A stretch of DNA of 64,000 nt from Muricea muricata (Eukaryota > Cnidaria > Anthozoa > Malacalcyonacea > Plexauridae): the NCBI GenBank assembly GCA_963855995.1, contig OY979730.1, forward strand, positions 1,116,501-1,180,500. Reading direction: 5' to 3'. The translations under genes and the position numbers were made by a program. Every line of letters starts with the position of its first letter. Position 1 is the stretch's first letter. Shown one piece after another: positions 13,701 through 42,000 of this stretch. The notes below the pieces were generated by a model. That model was not told where the DNA came from and did no database searches. It worked only from the letters and a program-made list of their open reading frames with translations.

Positions 13701-14780
13701 GACTATTTCAATATTTGACTTCAAGAACAGTTTAATTGTTGGAAAATTAGACTATGTATGATTTTAATTAGAATTACATATTAACTTTGTCAGGTTATTA
13801 ATTAATAGCTTCCAATTTATAAATACAAGTCCTTCAGAAAGTAGCAGTTGAGGAATTACCCACCAGGAATTGCTAATTTGTTACATTTATAATTTCTAGT
13901 AGTGCAACTAAATAAAACTCTAATCACCATTTAGATATTTCTTTCATGTGAGTTTGACTGAGACAATATCCGTTATTTGAAAAAAAACTGAATTGAATTT
14001 TCCAGAAGTATGCATAATTACCATATTTACATCATAGCCTAAATTCCTTTCACGCTTTTGTAGACTTTGGCCACTTATAAAGCGGAATAAAAGAAAGCAT
14101 ATAAATACTACAGCTCCTCTTTCGTAAAAAACAAATTGAAGGGCAACAATTTATTTTATGCCGTGAACGGTCACATCATACTCCTTGCAGCTTTCATGCA
14201 AAAATCGTATTAAATGTCGCAGCAATTATATTATGCAGTAATGCTAACCCTAACCCTCAATAATGACTAAGCATTTTTTATGAAACTTTAAAGCTGATTT
14301 TGGGACAACTTAAAGTGCTCTCTATATTCTTTCATGATCCAAATACATTTGCAATATACATAAAATAATGCTTGGGTACAATATATTATAACTAATTTTG
14401 CCCAGTAGAATTTGTTTGCGTCGTTGGTGTTGAATGATTTTGATATAGATCATGAGAAAATATTTCAGTTTATTTGTATATCTCGGACGTCACATCTTTC
14501 TTTCATGTCATACAGGATGTAAACCTGAAGATTTTCGTTCAGTATGCCAAGACGTAGAACAGAACTAGATGTAACAATTATAATCTCGTATAAACACGAT
14601 TTAGATGTAGCAAGCTACTAGACGCTTCTTATAGACATGTACAACAACAAATCTCATTTTTTACTGCTTACTTTTCACTTCTTCGTGGTCAAGATTCAGA
14701 ACATAGTTCTCAGCTTCAGAGGTTTGTGTAGGCTGCTCAACGACCACTTCTCCGGCTACTTTAACTTGATAATCCGCCAT
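10779..14780 (-). CDS. SAM-domain protein with cysteine-rich C-terminal domain
   Basis: Four exons on the minus strand: 14780-14672, 13172-13057, 12732-12465 and 11032-10779. They join to 249 codons (248 aa) with consistent phases and GT-AG sites. Residues 1-37 are an acidic, probably disordered leader. Residues 38-103 form a SAM domain: WSPQRVADEFL, then GLHYLGEQF, then LKEMGVSVLGDRI, ending in a KKKK run. Residues 120-196 hold 11 cysteines as C122-x5-C128, CC132, CCFCC158-162 and CCC186-188, with alternating strand-like segments (TRWRVTGQGIFY, NQEYIDYRFLKDLELKETRF) that resemble a compact PH-like beta fold. The tail is proline- and charge-rich and ends in a predicted helix (KVEKIIRNAWTQARLV). 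I do not recognise the protein. SAM domains commonly mediate polymerisation or protein binding, and the clustered cysteines could bind metal or be acylated at a membrane; both are inferences. Confidence 0.85.
11616..12222. mobile_element. ~600 bp inverted-repeat element in intron 3 of the SAM gene
   Basis: Left end 'GGATCAACTGAAGTTAA', then a C-rich tract and 'CCTATGCATAGG'. The right end is the reverse complement with one change (GGATCAATTGAAGTTAA). Flanks TGCGAATC (11608-11615) and TGTGAATC (12223-12230) look like an 8-bp target duplication with one mismatch. The interior includes a short direct repeat ('CCACTTTAATCCATCAAGA' near 11868 and 11899). No transposase frame. Confidence 0.75.
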
Positions 14781-16562
14781 TAAACTCTTTGTTTACTTTC
14801 TCCACATCGACTGATCGACAACACCCTACCCTCTTCTTCAAGTCCAGACACGCCCCATACATTTAAAGTGGCTATGCGCCGATTTTAGCGCATAGCTCCA
14901 AATTACTATGCAAAATTAAAATGATGCATACAATCATCATAGCTAATTCAATAAAGTTGCCCTCCCAAGAGCGCAAGGGATTTCGGATTATTGCGTATTT
15001 TCACTTATTTAAATTCTGAATTATTTAGTTGAAACAGCATTGAGGGCACATAGGAGACTTACAACTGCAGTTGCGCAAATTTACGTGTTATCAGCCTGGG
15101 TACCATGGCCGAAATAACATAGTTGATAGTTTACGCCAGGTTTTTACGCTTTTGGAGGGCCTTACTTGAAGTGGCTAGGTGCCACATAACTTCTTACACC
15201 AAATGGTATTTGCCATCAGAGATTTTTCTAGACTCGTTCCTGATTGTCTGAGTAATTTTTAACTTCTGCAACACAATAATTCCTTAACATTTTTGGCACC
15301 AATAAAGAACCTAGTTTGAATTTTTTCATAACTTACAGGCTTTTTTCGTATGATCACAATGAAGGAACTTGCATGATATGTAACGTGCATCTGGTTCGCC
15401 AACCTCGTTTCTTGTTTCTCATCATGTGACTTCGTACAGCTATAGTGACCAATAACGAAGCACAACCATATACAATAATAAAATAATAATGGTTATTATG
15501 GCATTTCCATGCTAGTGCATGGCTCTTCATCAATATACAACTTCTTTCCTTTCAACATATATTTGAACCTCTGTCGTATTCAAATAAGATAACTTATTAC
15601 GCTGTATTTCCTGGTCAACATATTCCTTTTGTGAAAATGTAATGATTTTGAACGGATTTTGTCCATAACCGATTTGACAAGTTAATTAGGAACATTAGTT
15701 ACGAGATTTTTTTCAGTTAAAAGCATAAACACTTTTGATGTAAAACTTAGAGATCAAGTTGAACTGCTTAGGATTTCGGAATTTAGGAACCATCTAAGTT
15801 CTATATCATTTGCGCACAGAACAGATGGTGAAAATAAGAGACTGGCAATCCACTAGAAGACTGATTTTGCAATAAAGAAACCTTGGAATTTCTTTCAGCC
15901 AGAACAGGAACGTATGCAATATACGCACTCAAATGTAATACTCGTACGATATTTTAGTCTTTTAAAGAAAGGCAAGTTGTAGTTCTGGAAACAAATAACG
16001 TAGTACACGCATAAAGCACTCTCCTCTGCAGAGGACTTCTGGTTCGATAACTTGGCAACTGCTATGTAGGAGACGGAGATATTCAGGAGGGTGGGTGGGC
16101 GTAGGGTTAGAGCCCGCCCCCAGCTGCCCATATTCCGCTTGTAATGCAGTCACGAATAAGATTTGATCAGTTGTTCTTATTTCAAGACAGTATTATTGCA
16201 TAAAATAAAAGTATAATTTACATTCTTCACTTCGCCTTCTGTTTACTAAGGGCCCACATACCCAACTAAAATAGCCTCTATGGAGGGTTGGCCTTAAAGT
16301 GTTATGCTGAGAAGTATTGATATTGCCCATTTTGCGAAGCAAATGATTAGAAATGGCTTAGTTCATATGGTCATTTCAGAAGAGTCTGGAACGAAGAAGA
16401 GGCAAAACATAAACACAACGAACAAATTGTAAAATTGCTCAAGCGGTTTTTACTGGCATTAACGCAGCGCAATGCAAAGTTGTTCTTTCATAAGATTATT
16501 TTAACGGCGACTAGAACGTCCTATTCGAGCAGTCGGGGTTTATCACATCGCATGATCGTGTG
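14781..16562. other. Intergenic, no gene seen
   Basis: Upstream of the SAM-domain gene and downstream of the ANP32 gene. Scattered short frames lack domain similarity or splice support. The proximal part (14781-14880) is the probable promoter and 5' UTR of the SAM gene. Confidence 0.5.
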
Positions 16563-16568
16563 TTTATT
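16563..16568 (-). terminator. Poly(A) signal AATAAA for the ANP32 gene
   Basis: AATAAA on the minus strand, about 105 bp past the stop codon at 16673. Confidence 0.5.
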
Positions 16569-16672
16569 TACAAATGTCAACTGGACACTACACTAAGAAA
16601 AACGTTCGCCTCTGTTACAATAGCTACAGAAAATATTAACATTATTTAGTCCTATAGATGGTATGAACGTTC

Positions 16673-20131
<3,459 letters not shown>

Positions 20132-23100
20132 CTTGACTACAATGATTGGAAAGCAGTATTCTTCTAAATAGATTTCGATTGTTGGGCCTATACGGAGCTT
20201 GGGACGGGGGGTGCGAGAAAAATACCCGACGAGCAGGTGGAATTTGACGGGGGGTAGACCAGAAATAAAAGAAATCACCTAATAAGAATTTACATTTTCA
20301 TCCGTACATTTTCGATAAATTCGTATTTATCAATAAAAGTAAACAACACATAGCAATTGTTTTTTCATGAATACTATTTTTATACATCAAAGTACTTCTA
20401 CCTATATTTTTGATCATTTTTCAAAAAAAAATTGAATGCAAACTTGACCATTGATAATAGTTTTGCATTTTCAGCTTTCATTTTCCCATGAAACAACTTT
20501 ATTAAAAACTTATTTCAAACACTTTCCAACTTATCTTCAAAATACAACAAATTTGACGTGCGACAATCACTATCCCAGCAGTAAAATAAGAAATTTATGC
20601 TTTGAAAATTTTGATCAAATCACTAATTCTCTTCAGTGTACATATGCACCAAATCGAGGCAGCGTTTTCTCTGACCTTCCCTCGACGACGCCATATTTTT
20701 TACATAGAATTTTGCCAAAATTTAAACAAAACTTTTGCTTGAAAATCGACTTAAAATCAACCATTCTTTACTAAAACCCTCCGTAAAACTCACAATTTTT
20801 TATCTCCCCGTAAATTATTTAAAATTCCATGCTAAATTTGAACGGATTGATGGCGAAAACCAGAGCATATTTTTGACTCCCAAACACGATGTTCTTGTCC
20901 TTTCCTTGAGATACTTGTCCATAAAAAGCAAAAATATGACACATTTTGCGTTCTTGTCGATGAAAAAATACAGCCACATATTTAGCCGATGTTTCCTCAA
21001 CAACATTCCGTTATTTTGATTGAATATATGCATTTCAAAAGCCCAACAAGCTTGTCGTTTAAATCGATACAAAGTAATTAACGCCTCACTTCCCATACGA
21101 TTACAAACACGCTCTGGTCAAAAGATACCCCCTCTCAGCGTTACAATAAAATGGCCGTGAAGATTGGACGCGTCATTGGTGTACAGTTTGCAATTTTTAC
21201 TGAAATTTCAACTGAATCACAAAAGGAAACTACCTACAGCTGCTAATCTAACGGGCTAAGCTTATTTATATTGTATTTAGGTCGAAAGTTCAGCCATTAT
21301 CTGAGGAATGTAAAATAAACTAAAACGCAATGAGCGAGATATTTTTGAAACAGACATGGACGATTTCCGGGCGGGGTCAGTCTTCCCCAAATCAAGTTGG
21401 ACCCCCTCTAAAATCCGGCATGAAAATCATACTTCGAAACAAGAACAAATGGTCGTTTAAAAAGAGAATAAAATTACAAAATACACGAGTAATATGAAAC
21501 AATACAAATTACGCGATTACTATGAAATATGAAATGAAAGACTAGAAACACCATTATGTAAAGGAATACACCTCTGAATTCTAATAATCATCACCCATTT
21601 CCCTGCAATTTTTTTTATCGCGCGTTCAACTTCTTCAGTTTCTGAACTGATTGGGTCATTTGTACACAGTTTCAAGAGATTTCACGACGATTTGAAAACA
21701 TTCAAAAATCCACTCAAACATAAGAGTGGAAAAAGGCTAGACCCAGAGAGCTCTCTCTTTCTTTTTCTCTCCCTAATGTATCTTCGCTGGCCCAAACTTT
21801 TTTCATTAAGAAGGGATCTACTCGATGATCTGTGCCAAGTTCCAAAATTGATTATAATGCGAATGAATTATTTAGAAATAATATCTATTTGTAATATCTA
21901 TAGTTAGCATATTTATGAGATGTATTACAAGTTAACAATAGAAATCTAATGGCACGTGACAGCCGTCCCTAAGAGAAATATATTGAGATGCACGAGTTGG
22001 TTGCAAACAAGCACTCATGGACCTTATCATAGTCAGGCATGGCAAAAAGAACTGGCGAGGTCCGCCTAAAACGTTTAGAGCTTGACACGCGAAATCAGTC
22101 TCTGTTCGTGAGGCTTCACAAATCACCCATCAGTCTATGAAAAAACTTAGCTTGTAACCCGAACACATATTTTATTGATTTTCTAGAGTCTCCAAGACTT
22201 CATCTATTTGGCTTTCTAGTGGTTTTCTTAGTTGTATGTGTGTTCTATTGAAATAATAGATACGTAAGATTGGAGCCGACGTCTATTGCGAACAAGCAAT
22301 ACGTCCATTCGATGACTGGATTAATTTGAATGATTTGTCCATCATTGTTTCACATTCGCCATTGTTTTACGCTGCTGATAATTTGCTTCACTTTAAACGG
22401 TACATGTGGGAAAGATAAAGTCGGAATTGTCTTTACATCCACAGCTCGATTATTGTCCGTTTACCATACGATAACCAGAAGCAGGGCAGGAACGTAACCA
22501 GTCCTAAACGAGTAGGGGTCACACTTTACAGAACATTTTGCAGCGAACACCAAACGTACAGTGCTGCTGTACAGTCTGGCTGGATGTTAAACAATGCTAT
22601 ACTGAAAAAGTTATGAGTTCTTTGAAGTCCCGAAAACGGACATGAAAAAATTTTGGGCCAATGAGCCGTAGTTCTTGTACACTGCACCCAGTACCACCCT
22701 GGACGAATCACGGACTGATTAAAAGTGGGGGCCTGGACCACACATTCCCCGTGGCTACGCACTTAGGCCTTCAACAGTTTAAGCCATATCCGCATTAATC
22801 TATTTTGAAAGAGCAACACATGGCATATTTTTATAATGTTTGTTGTTTTATAAACAATTGTGAACATAATCGTTGTTGGTGCCAAAAAACTTATGTTAGG
22901 GCAAGAAAACTACTCGTGCCAAATTCAGTGCTGGTAGCAAATGTTTTTGATATGCAGTGCATAATTGGATAGGCGGCATGCTTAGCTAATACACAGAAAG
23001 CATATGTTCAAAAGTTGATTAATTTAAACCTGGGTAAAAGGAGATTTCCCAGCATCTTTTTGAGAAACTTGGAAATATTTGTTCACATATCAAGTAGTAG

Positions 23101-23365
23101 TCTTAGAAATACAGAAACTAAAACAGTAGAAACCACGAGAAGAAGACAACTTAAGGAAATACAGAATAAATAAACATTGACAATAAAATAGAAATTGGTT
23201 TGACGTCTTTGGAATAAAGACGAAATATCAAGACGAAATTTCTTGTTTTTGTCTTGGATATCAGGAATACAAGATGTCTATTTTCGGAATTTGTTTTATT
23301 TTGTAAAACAGTAGGTTTGAGTTTAACCCAGGTTTAGCGTAACCCAGTTTTTTTTAACTCGGCTT
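20132..23365. other. Intergenic, no gene seen
   Basis: Upstream of the ANP32 gene (promoter expected just beyond 20131). Open frames such as 20451-20774 and 21692-21907 are AT-driven, without domains or convincing splice sites. Confidence 0.5.
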
Positions 23366-23368
23366 TTT

Positions 23369-23612
23369 ATGGGGCTTCGGTGGCGAAGTGGTTAGACCAA
23401 TTTCCTTTCTCCTCTAAGGTCATGGGGTCAATACTCAGTAAGACCTTCTCGAACCCAGAAAAGAGTATACAAGTCAACGCTCTGCTGAAGGTCGTGGGTT
23501 TTCTCCGGGTACTCCTCACACAGGGAAAGTTGACTTGGTCCGTGGGTTAGGTTATACGGGGCCCACCGTAACAGGCTAACCCTGTTCTTGTGGTAAAGCT
23601 GAAATTAAAAAA
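23369..23612 (+). mobile_element. tRNA-derived SINE
   Basis: Begins GGGGCTTCGGTGGCGAAGTG. TGGCGAAGTGG near 23380 fits the tRNA A-box, and GGGGTCAATACTC about 40 bp on is a weakened B-box, as expected for an RNA polymerase III promoter. The body contains 'CTCTGCTGAAGGTCGTGGGT', 'CTCCGGGTACTCC' and 'CACACAGGGAAAGTTGAC', and ends near 'CCCTGTTCTTGTGGTAAAG' with an A-rich tail. Two further copies lie at 16852 and 58936. Confidence 0.75.
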
Positions 23613-23689
23613 CAACTGGCTAAGGGTGTCTACAATCTTATAATTTGCATAACAACCACGCCCAATAACACTTCAATATCTGTAGTGCA

Positions 23690-24850
23690 TGGTTACAGTA
23701 TAGGGAATAGGCAGTACGGCCACTCAATTGAAATTTGTGTGACCACGCATTACGCATGTCATTACCATTATGGCAGCCAGTCAATTGCATTTTCTGGCCA
23801 ATAAGAACGCTGAACTGGCTGGTGGCAGCCAGTAAATTGCGCCGTGTTGCACTGCTGAGTAGCCCTACTGTCCACCTCCTATACTGTGGCATGGTATTTG
23901 TTAGTGGGATTTGGAAATACCTGGAAATAATTGCCCATGTTATGCTATTAATTTCTGAGCATTCAGGACTGTTAAATTAATACAACAGCCCGTGACAAAT
24001 TTAAGGGGCACACTGTACAGTATATTTCCTAGTGTAAAATTTCTTTCTATTGTTTTGGACACCTTGTCTTCAATATTTCTAAGGTTCGTATTCTTTGAGA
24101 CAGCTGTAGGCACAGTATGGAGACAGTGGGGCCACTCAATTGAAGTTTGTGCGTCCGAGCATGTGGTATTAGCCATGTCATTGCGATTGTCCCAGTCTGT
24201 CAATTGCATTTTCTGGCCAATAAGAACGCTGAACAAGCTGGTCTCAACCAGGTAAACTGTATAAAAACTGTTTGTTTGCTATATATGGCTGTACGTACGA
24301 ATGCCTTTAAATGAGCAAGGTTTTCATTTTTCACCGATGGTCGCCACAATATGACAAATAAACAATAGGGCCGCTCAGCAGTAGTGGCACAGAGTACTAC
24401 ACAGAGGGCTCACTTCGTTTATTTTCCTATGATTTTTGCGTAACGGCCTTTTGCTCAAACGTGCGCTAAAGAGTGGTGTCACCCCCCTGAAAAATTCAAA
24501 ACGGAGGCGAAGTTCAGTCTTTTGAGGTTGTCAGGGGGGTGAATGCCTCTATGCACTTGCTGGGATAAAATTTTGAGCAAGTGCATCGAGGCATTTACCC
24601 CCCTGACAACTACCAATCCGCGTTACGCTTTTTTCGTCGAGTGAGCCCTCTGTGTAGTACTCTGTGGTAGTGGAACAATTCTCCCTTATTTTTATGCAAT
24701 TGACTAGCCAGAATAATGGCGCAGTAGCGAGTACAGCGTTTCTATTTGCCAGAAAATGCATAATGAACATGCGTAATGCAACATGCGTCATGACACAAGC
24801 TTTAAAGGTTTCGACTCAAGTGGCCCTTCTGTCTAAAGTTGCCTGTACTT
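23690..24850. repeat. Two direct copies and one inverted copy of a ~145 bp repeat
   Basis: Copies at about 23690-23835 and 24108-24252 share 'GGCCACTCAATTGAA', 'TCAATTGCATTTTCTGGCCA' and 'ATAAGAACGCTGAAC'. A more diverged copy lies inverted at about 24690-24830 ('GCGTTTCTATTTGCCAGAAA', 'CATGCGTAATGCA', then 'CTCAAGTGGCC'). The MITE at 24388-24666 sits between the second and third copies, so the cluster may be a nested insertion. Confidence 0.65.
24388..24666. mobile_element. MITE with perfect 26-bp termini and 7-bp target duplication
   Basis: The outer 26 bp on each side are exact inverse copies, beginning CACAGAGTACTACACAGAGG. Direct repeats GTAGTGG flank both ends (24381-24387 and 24667-24673). 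An internal hairpin pairs 'TTGTCAGGGGGGTGAATGCC' (near 24529) with its complement near 24591. TTTATT at 24418-24423 reads AATAAA on the minus strand. It is the nearest canonical poly(A) signal that I see downstream of the G-alpha-q exon 7a stop, about 545 bp away. Confidence 0.85.
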
Positions 24851-24966
24851 CTGAGTAATCGGTCTTTACTCCTGGACGTCGCCAATGTCGGCATCATTGT
24901 GACCAGAGGTCACGATTCACGAAAGTGATTCAAAATTACAATGTTTGATTTGCATTGCAGAATGTA

Positions 24967-37871
<12,905 letters not shown>

Positions 37872-40800
37872 ATTTTCGCCTGTGTTTATATGCGGCCAGA
37901 ATTAATATCGTCCCTCGTTGATCGTTGGCCCTCACCACCGATTAAAACACCTCCTAGCTTCGCTCGAGCCCGTACACGAGCAACGAGATGTCCTTGGTCG
38001 ACAACCAACCGTCACTTGAGTAATTCGGAATGAAAATTGGAAAGTTTTGGGTTAGCTGGGCGTCGGTTTCGAAGACACTTCGAACGATCGGTATAACAAC
38101 CCGAGAATACTTTAAGCAAAGCATCATGGGATGAAATTGACAACCGATCCCACATTCGGCCCTCGGAAATCGTCGCTCAAAAGTCGGAATGTGTTTGGAA
38201 CTGCTGCAACATTCAAGAAAGATCATGAGCATTCGAGAAAATTTTTGGTACTTTCTTAATTTCTATATAAGTTCGTGTGCTTAAGCCCATAAAAAAGCCA
38301 ATGAGAAAAGTTAAATAACATTTGCCATGGGCTATCCAAGCCTAGGTCTTACTAGACAAAGAGTTTTTATTTTAAATCGGACTCGTGATCAATGTTAGCT
38401 TTTTTGCAGGAATGATAAGGACTCAGTAATCACTTTCTTGACGATTTCGTGACTCCGTTATAGATATACGATTGCGCGAAGTGATTCCTTGACCTTGACT
38501 ATGCTAAGATATACGTAATTTTGTAAAAAAAACATTACGTCATCTAATGAAGGGGGACTATCCCGGGACCTCAATATTCATTATTGCACTGAGGGGCAAC
38601 ATGACAGGTGTATGTCCACCTTTTGACATCAAATTTTCTAAAACCTTTCGTTTTCTAAAACCACCAATCTGACATCCCACTGACATGCATACTTCACGTG
38701 CGCTAGGATGACTATGCCAAGATTACAATTTTTCAATAAATTGTGTATCATGTAGTCTGTCCGATATTCTAAATTCCTAGAAATATGCATTTAAACAGTT
38801 TTACATTGGTTATGTTTAGTAATAATCGTGAATTTCATGCATCGCCATGTTGAATGACAATTCCTGCTGCGTCATCATGCTCATCCAATATGGCGGTCAA
38901 AAACAAGAATAATATAATATATAAGTAGGTGTAAGTAGTTGAATTATTTGTCTTCACTAAAACTTCTTAGAAGTGAGATCAAACTACATTTTGAATTGCT
39001 AACATTTTTTTAGACGGCTCGAATAGTCGTGGCCATTGTAATTCCTGTGACTTGAAGTTGCAGCGCTCAGAGACGCCACTTAGAAATTTTGACAAGTCAT
39101 TTAGAATACTTAATTATATCTAAAAATGAAATCTAATTAATTAAATGGGCAATTAATCATTTGTCCAAATAGACCAAGCATTAATCACTCGTGCGAATCA
39201 TCGTTGTTGTAAGTGATTGGGCGTTGAACAATTATTTTTTTATTTGTGTGGCATAAATAAAACATAACCAATACTTCAGAACTATTTGGGCAACAGTTTG
39301 GAACTAATATATCACAAAATATCTCACTGACAGTGTTTCATCCTTCTGCAATTTACAAATGTGTAATTAACAGGGGTCATCCACTCATCCTGAAGGCTAA
39401 AGCTTCCTGTTTTTCAATATGGGCTTGTTGGACTCACTATGAATAGTTCTTAAATCTAAATTTCGCAGTTCTATAGAAGTCGAGTTTTTAACAAAAAATG
39501 TTGAATTTGCGTGTCATAATATTTAATATATTGATTATCTGAAATAATTTCTGGGGGTATGTCCCTGCACCTTTGAAAAGGTATGTAAAGTATGAAGGAC
39601 TCTCGTTTCCGGCAACAAAAACACGGGCTGCTTAATGAAGAATAGTTAGGCTGACTACAGAGCCACGAAATACGATGGAATTGGTAAATACGATTTATTC
39701 TTGTTTTATTCCGGTGCATTAAATTAAAAAACGCAGAAGATCGAGTAATTTCTAAAAGAGGACTTTATTAGACGCGCTTCACACTTGCTTGGTAGAGAAT
39801 AATGAAGCAGGTTTTGTGGTTTTGTGTGCTTTACTCAAAAAAATCTGAAGCACTTATGTTGCGGATAAAAGATTAGGCAGCAAGGGAGGTGTCTGCATGA
39901 TCGTCCTCAAATCATCCGTAGTATGAACGTAACGTGCCTAATTCTGCCAAAAAACGCCGCTAAACCCCCACTATCTACCCCGTGCGTGCTAGCAACGGGG
40001 CCTTTTTCGGTTAGGTCCGTGAACGACCTACTTTTTCGGTGGAAGGCTGGTATTCGAAGTATTTTGGAGATACTTGATGTACTATTTCAAACATGTGCAG
40101 TTTCAAGTGGAAAATTGTCGGTCACTTCTAGAAAACAAACAATCGATATCTTGAAACGCGTGATTGCCTATTATTCAATTGTGGCGTGACTTTCATGATC
40201 TTTGACCTTCTTTGTACAACTAGAGAATATCAATAGTCAGTACAATAGTTAATCAGAGGAGCTTTCCATGCAGTATTCTTGGTTTGCACATGACGTCATT
40301 TCGTGTCATTGGGCGCCATCTTGGTTGACTCTGCAAATTACTTCAGCTGTTTGCAGCGAAGTACTTGTGTCAATTTACTATTTGATCGTTAGTTTTAGCG
40401 TATTATGAATGATACTTTAAAGATGTATGGCTCGATAGGATCAGAAATAATGAATAGATACTTTGTGGTTGCCATGTGTTTCAAAAGTCAACCAAGATGG
40501 CGTCGATTGCAAACCACCTATATCATGTGATCACTGTGATATGCACCCAGGCCTTCAGACAACAATGCTAGACAACTATAAAAGGTCTACAAAGAAAATA
40601 TTTACATTTGGAAACTATTCACTAAACTAACAAGCGCGCAAAATTTGCAAACGCTTCAAGCTTTAGCCCTAAAATTATTCACAGATCTGTTCGACACCTC
40701 TCGGAGTAGGTAAGTATCACAAAAAGGCATTAAGGGTATGCTGTACAGGTTATCAACGTTTCGGAAGCCCTATCGGCTACAATCCTGGAAAAGTTTGTGA

Positions 40801-42000
40801 ACAGTAAGCTTTTTAAAGACAGCGACACATCTGCCTGGCGCTGCCGTCCACTTTGATAACTCCCCCACTCCCCCCTTCTCAATGTTGTTTAATGTAATTT
40901 GCTGTTGACATTGCCAACCGGTTTTCGTGATATTGAACATTGATTAGGGGAAGAGGGGGGGGGGGGGATTTTTTTGGCGAAGTTACAACAAGATGCGTGT
41001 AAATGGATATCCGTGCGTGCATGCTGTCCACTATAATTTTTGCCAGGATTGTGGGTGTGAATTAAAATAGGTTAAAGAACGAGGAATACGTTTCGAAACG
41101 TATTCCTTGTTCTTTATAAACTAGTTCCAGTTGATGGTTGTGAGGAAGTGTGCAATGTCCACTTAGCAAGGTTATCCGCGCTCGTAATGAGCATAGTATA
41201 AAAGGAACTTGATCGGTCATTCTGGATAATAAACCATTCTGCCTTGACAATGACTTTGAAATAGAGTCGAAATATCACTGCAAAATTGTTGTCTTGTTTT
41301 TAAAAGCTGTTTTTTAAAAGATATTGTTTTTCGGAGTGTGTTTTTTCCTTATATTTTATTAATTAAATTGTCTGCTGGTAATGGTTTTTGGACGACACAT
41401 CTAATTGGCTATAGATAAAAGATAATTAAAGCTAAACTTTTTTTCACTTCTTTATCTGACTTCTTTACCCGCAACTTTTGCTCAGACGATATATAGCTCT
41501 CGTGTGCACTCACTCGAGTCCTAAAGCACTTGTGCCGCACCAGAGGTGCAACACTGTATGACCGGTCACCTGTCAAGTTTAATATTATAAAAAAATCGAT
41601 TTTATTCTCATGGTCTAATTTAGTTTACGAGTTTAAATAAGGCAGAAAATAGGATCACGCAGTCAATCGCCTTGAACTGTCTGGGAATCAACATACAGAC
41701 AAAACGTGGTCGAAGTTTGTGTAGTTGACCTTTGACCACCCATGCAGGTCCATCCCGGGAAAAAATCGCGTGCATATATGAAATCGCATACGGACCAATG
41801 AGAAACAAGTACGGATGTAAATCACCGGAAACTGATTTATTTATAGTAGAATCAGACCGTGAATTCACAACAATAAATATTTTATCATCTTAATGCCATC
41901 ATATTCACATTACGGGCTTTGTTTGCTTTATAGAGCGTCTTTGTCACGAAATTCTCTACGATCTATAACCTTTTCATCTATTGGCGAGCGAACGAATAAA
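37872..42000. promoter_or_regulatory. Divergent intergenic region between G-alpha-q and PSAT1
   Basis: 4.1 kb between the start codons of two genes transcribed away from each other, so both promoters must lie here. No exon with similarity was found. A 42-bp palindrome sits at 41074-41115, and a 13-bp G run lies near 40955. Core promoter elements could not be placed with confidence. Confidence 0.5.
41074..41115. repeat. 42-bp near-perfect palindrome
   Basis: AAAGAACGAGGAATACGTTT followed by CGAAACGTATTCCTTGTTCT and TT. The two halves are inverse copies with one mismatched pair, which would be G-U in RNA. There is no loop; the centre is TTCGAA. It lies about 0.9 kb upstream of the PSAT1 start. 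Confidence 0.85.

Noticed and set aside
14243-14257. TAACCCTAACCCT, telomere-like
   Set aside because: Only two units, easily explained by chance.
21692-21907. Fragment TFKNPLKHK, reminiscent of the C-terminal end of some LINE reverse transcriptases
   Set aside because: Too short and without any upstream reverse-transcriptase motif.
38050-38232. Minus-strand open frame just upstream of the G-alpha-q start
   Set aside because: Not in a position to extend the conserved N-terminus; the Gq family starts at the chosen ATG and the upstream frame has no similarity.
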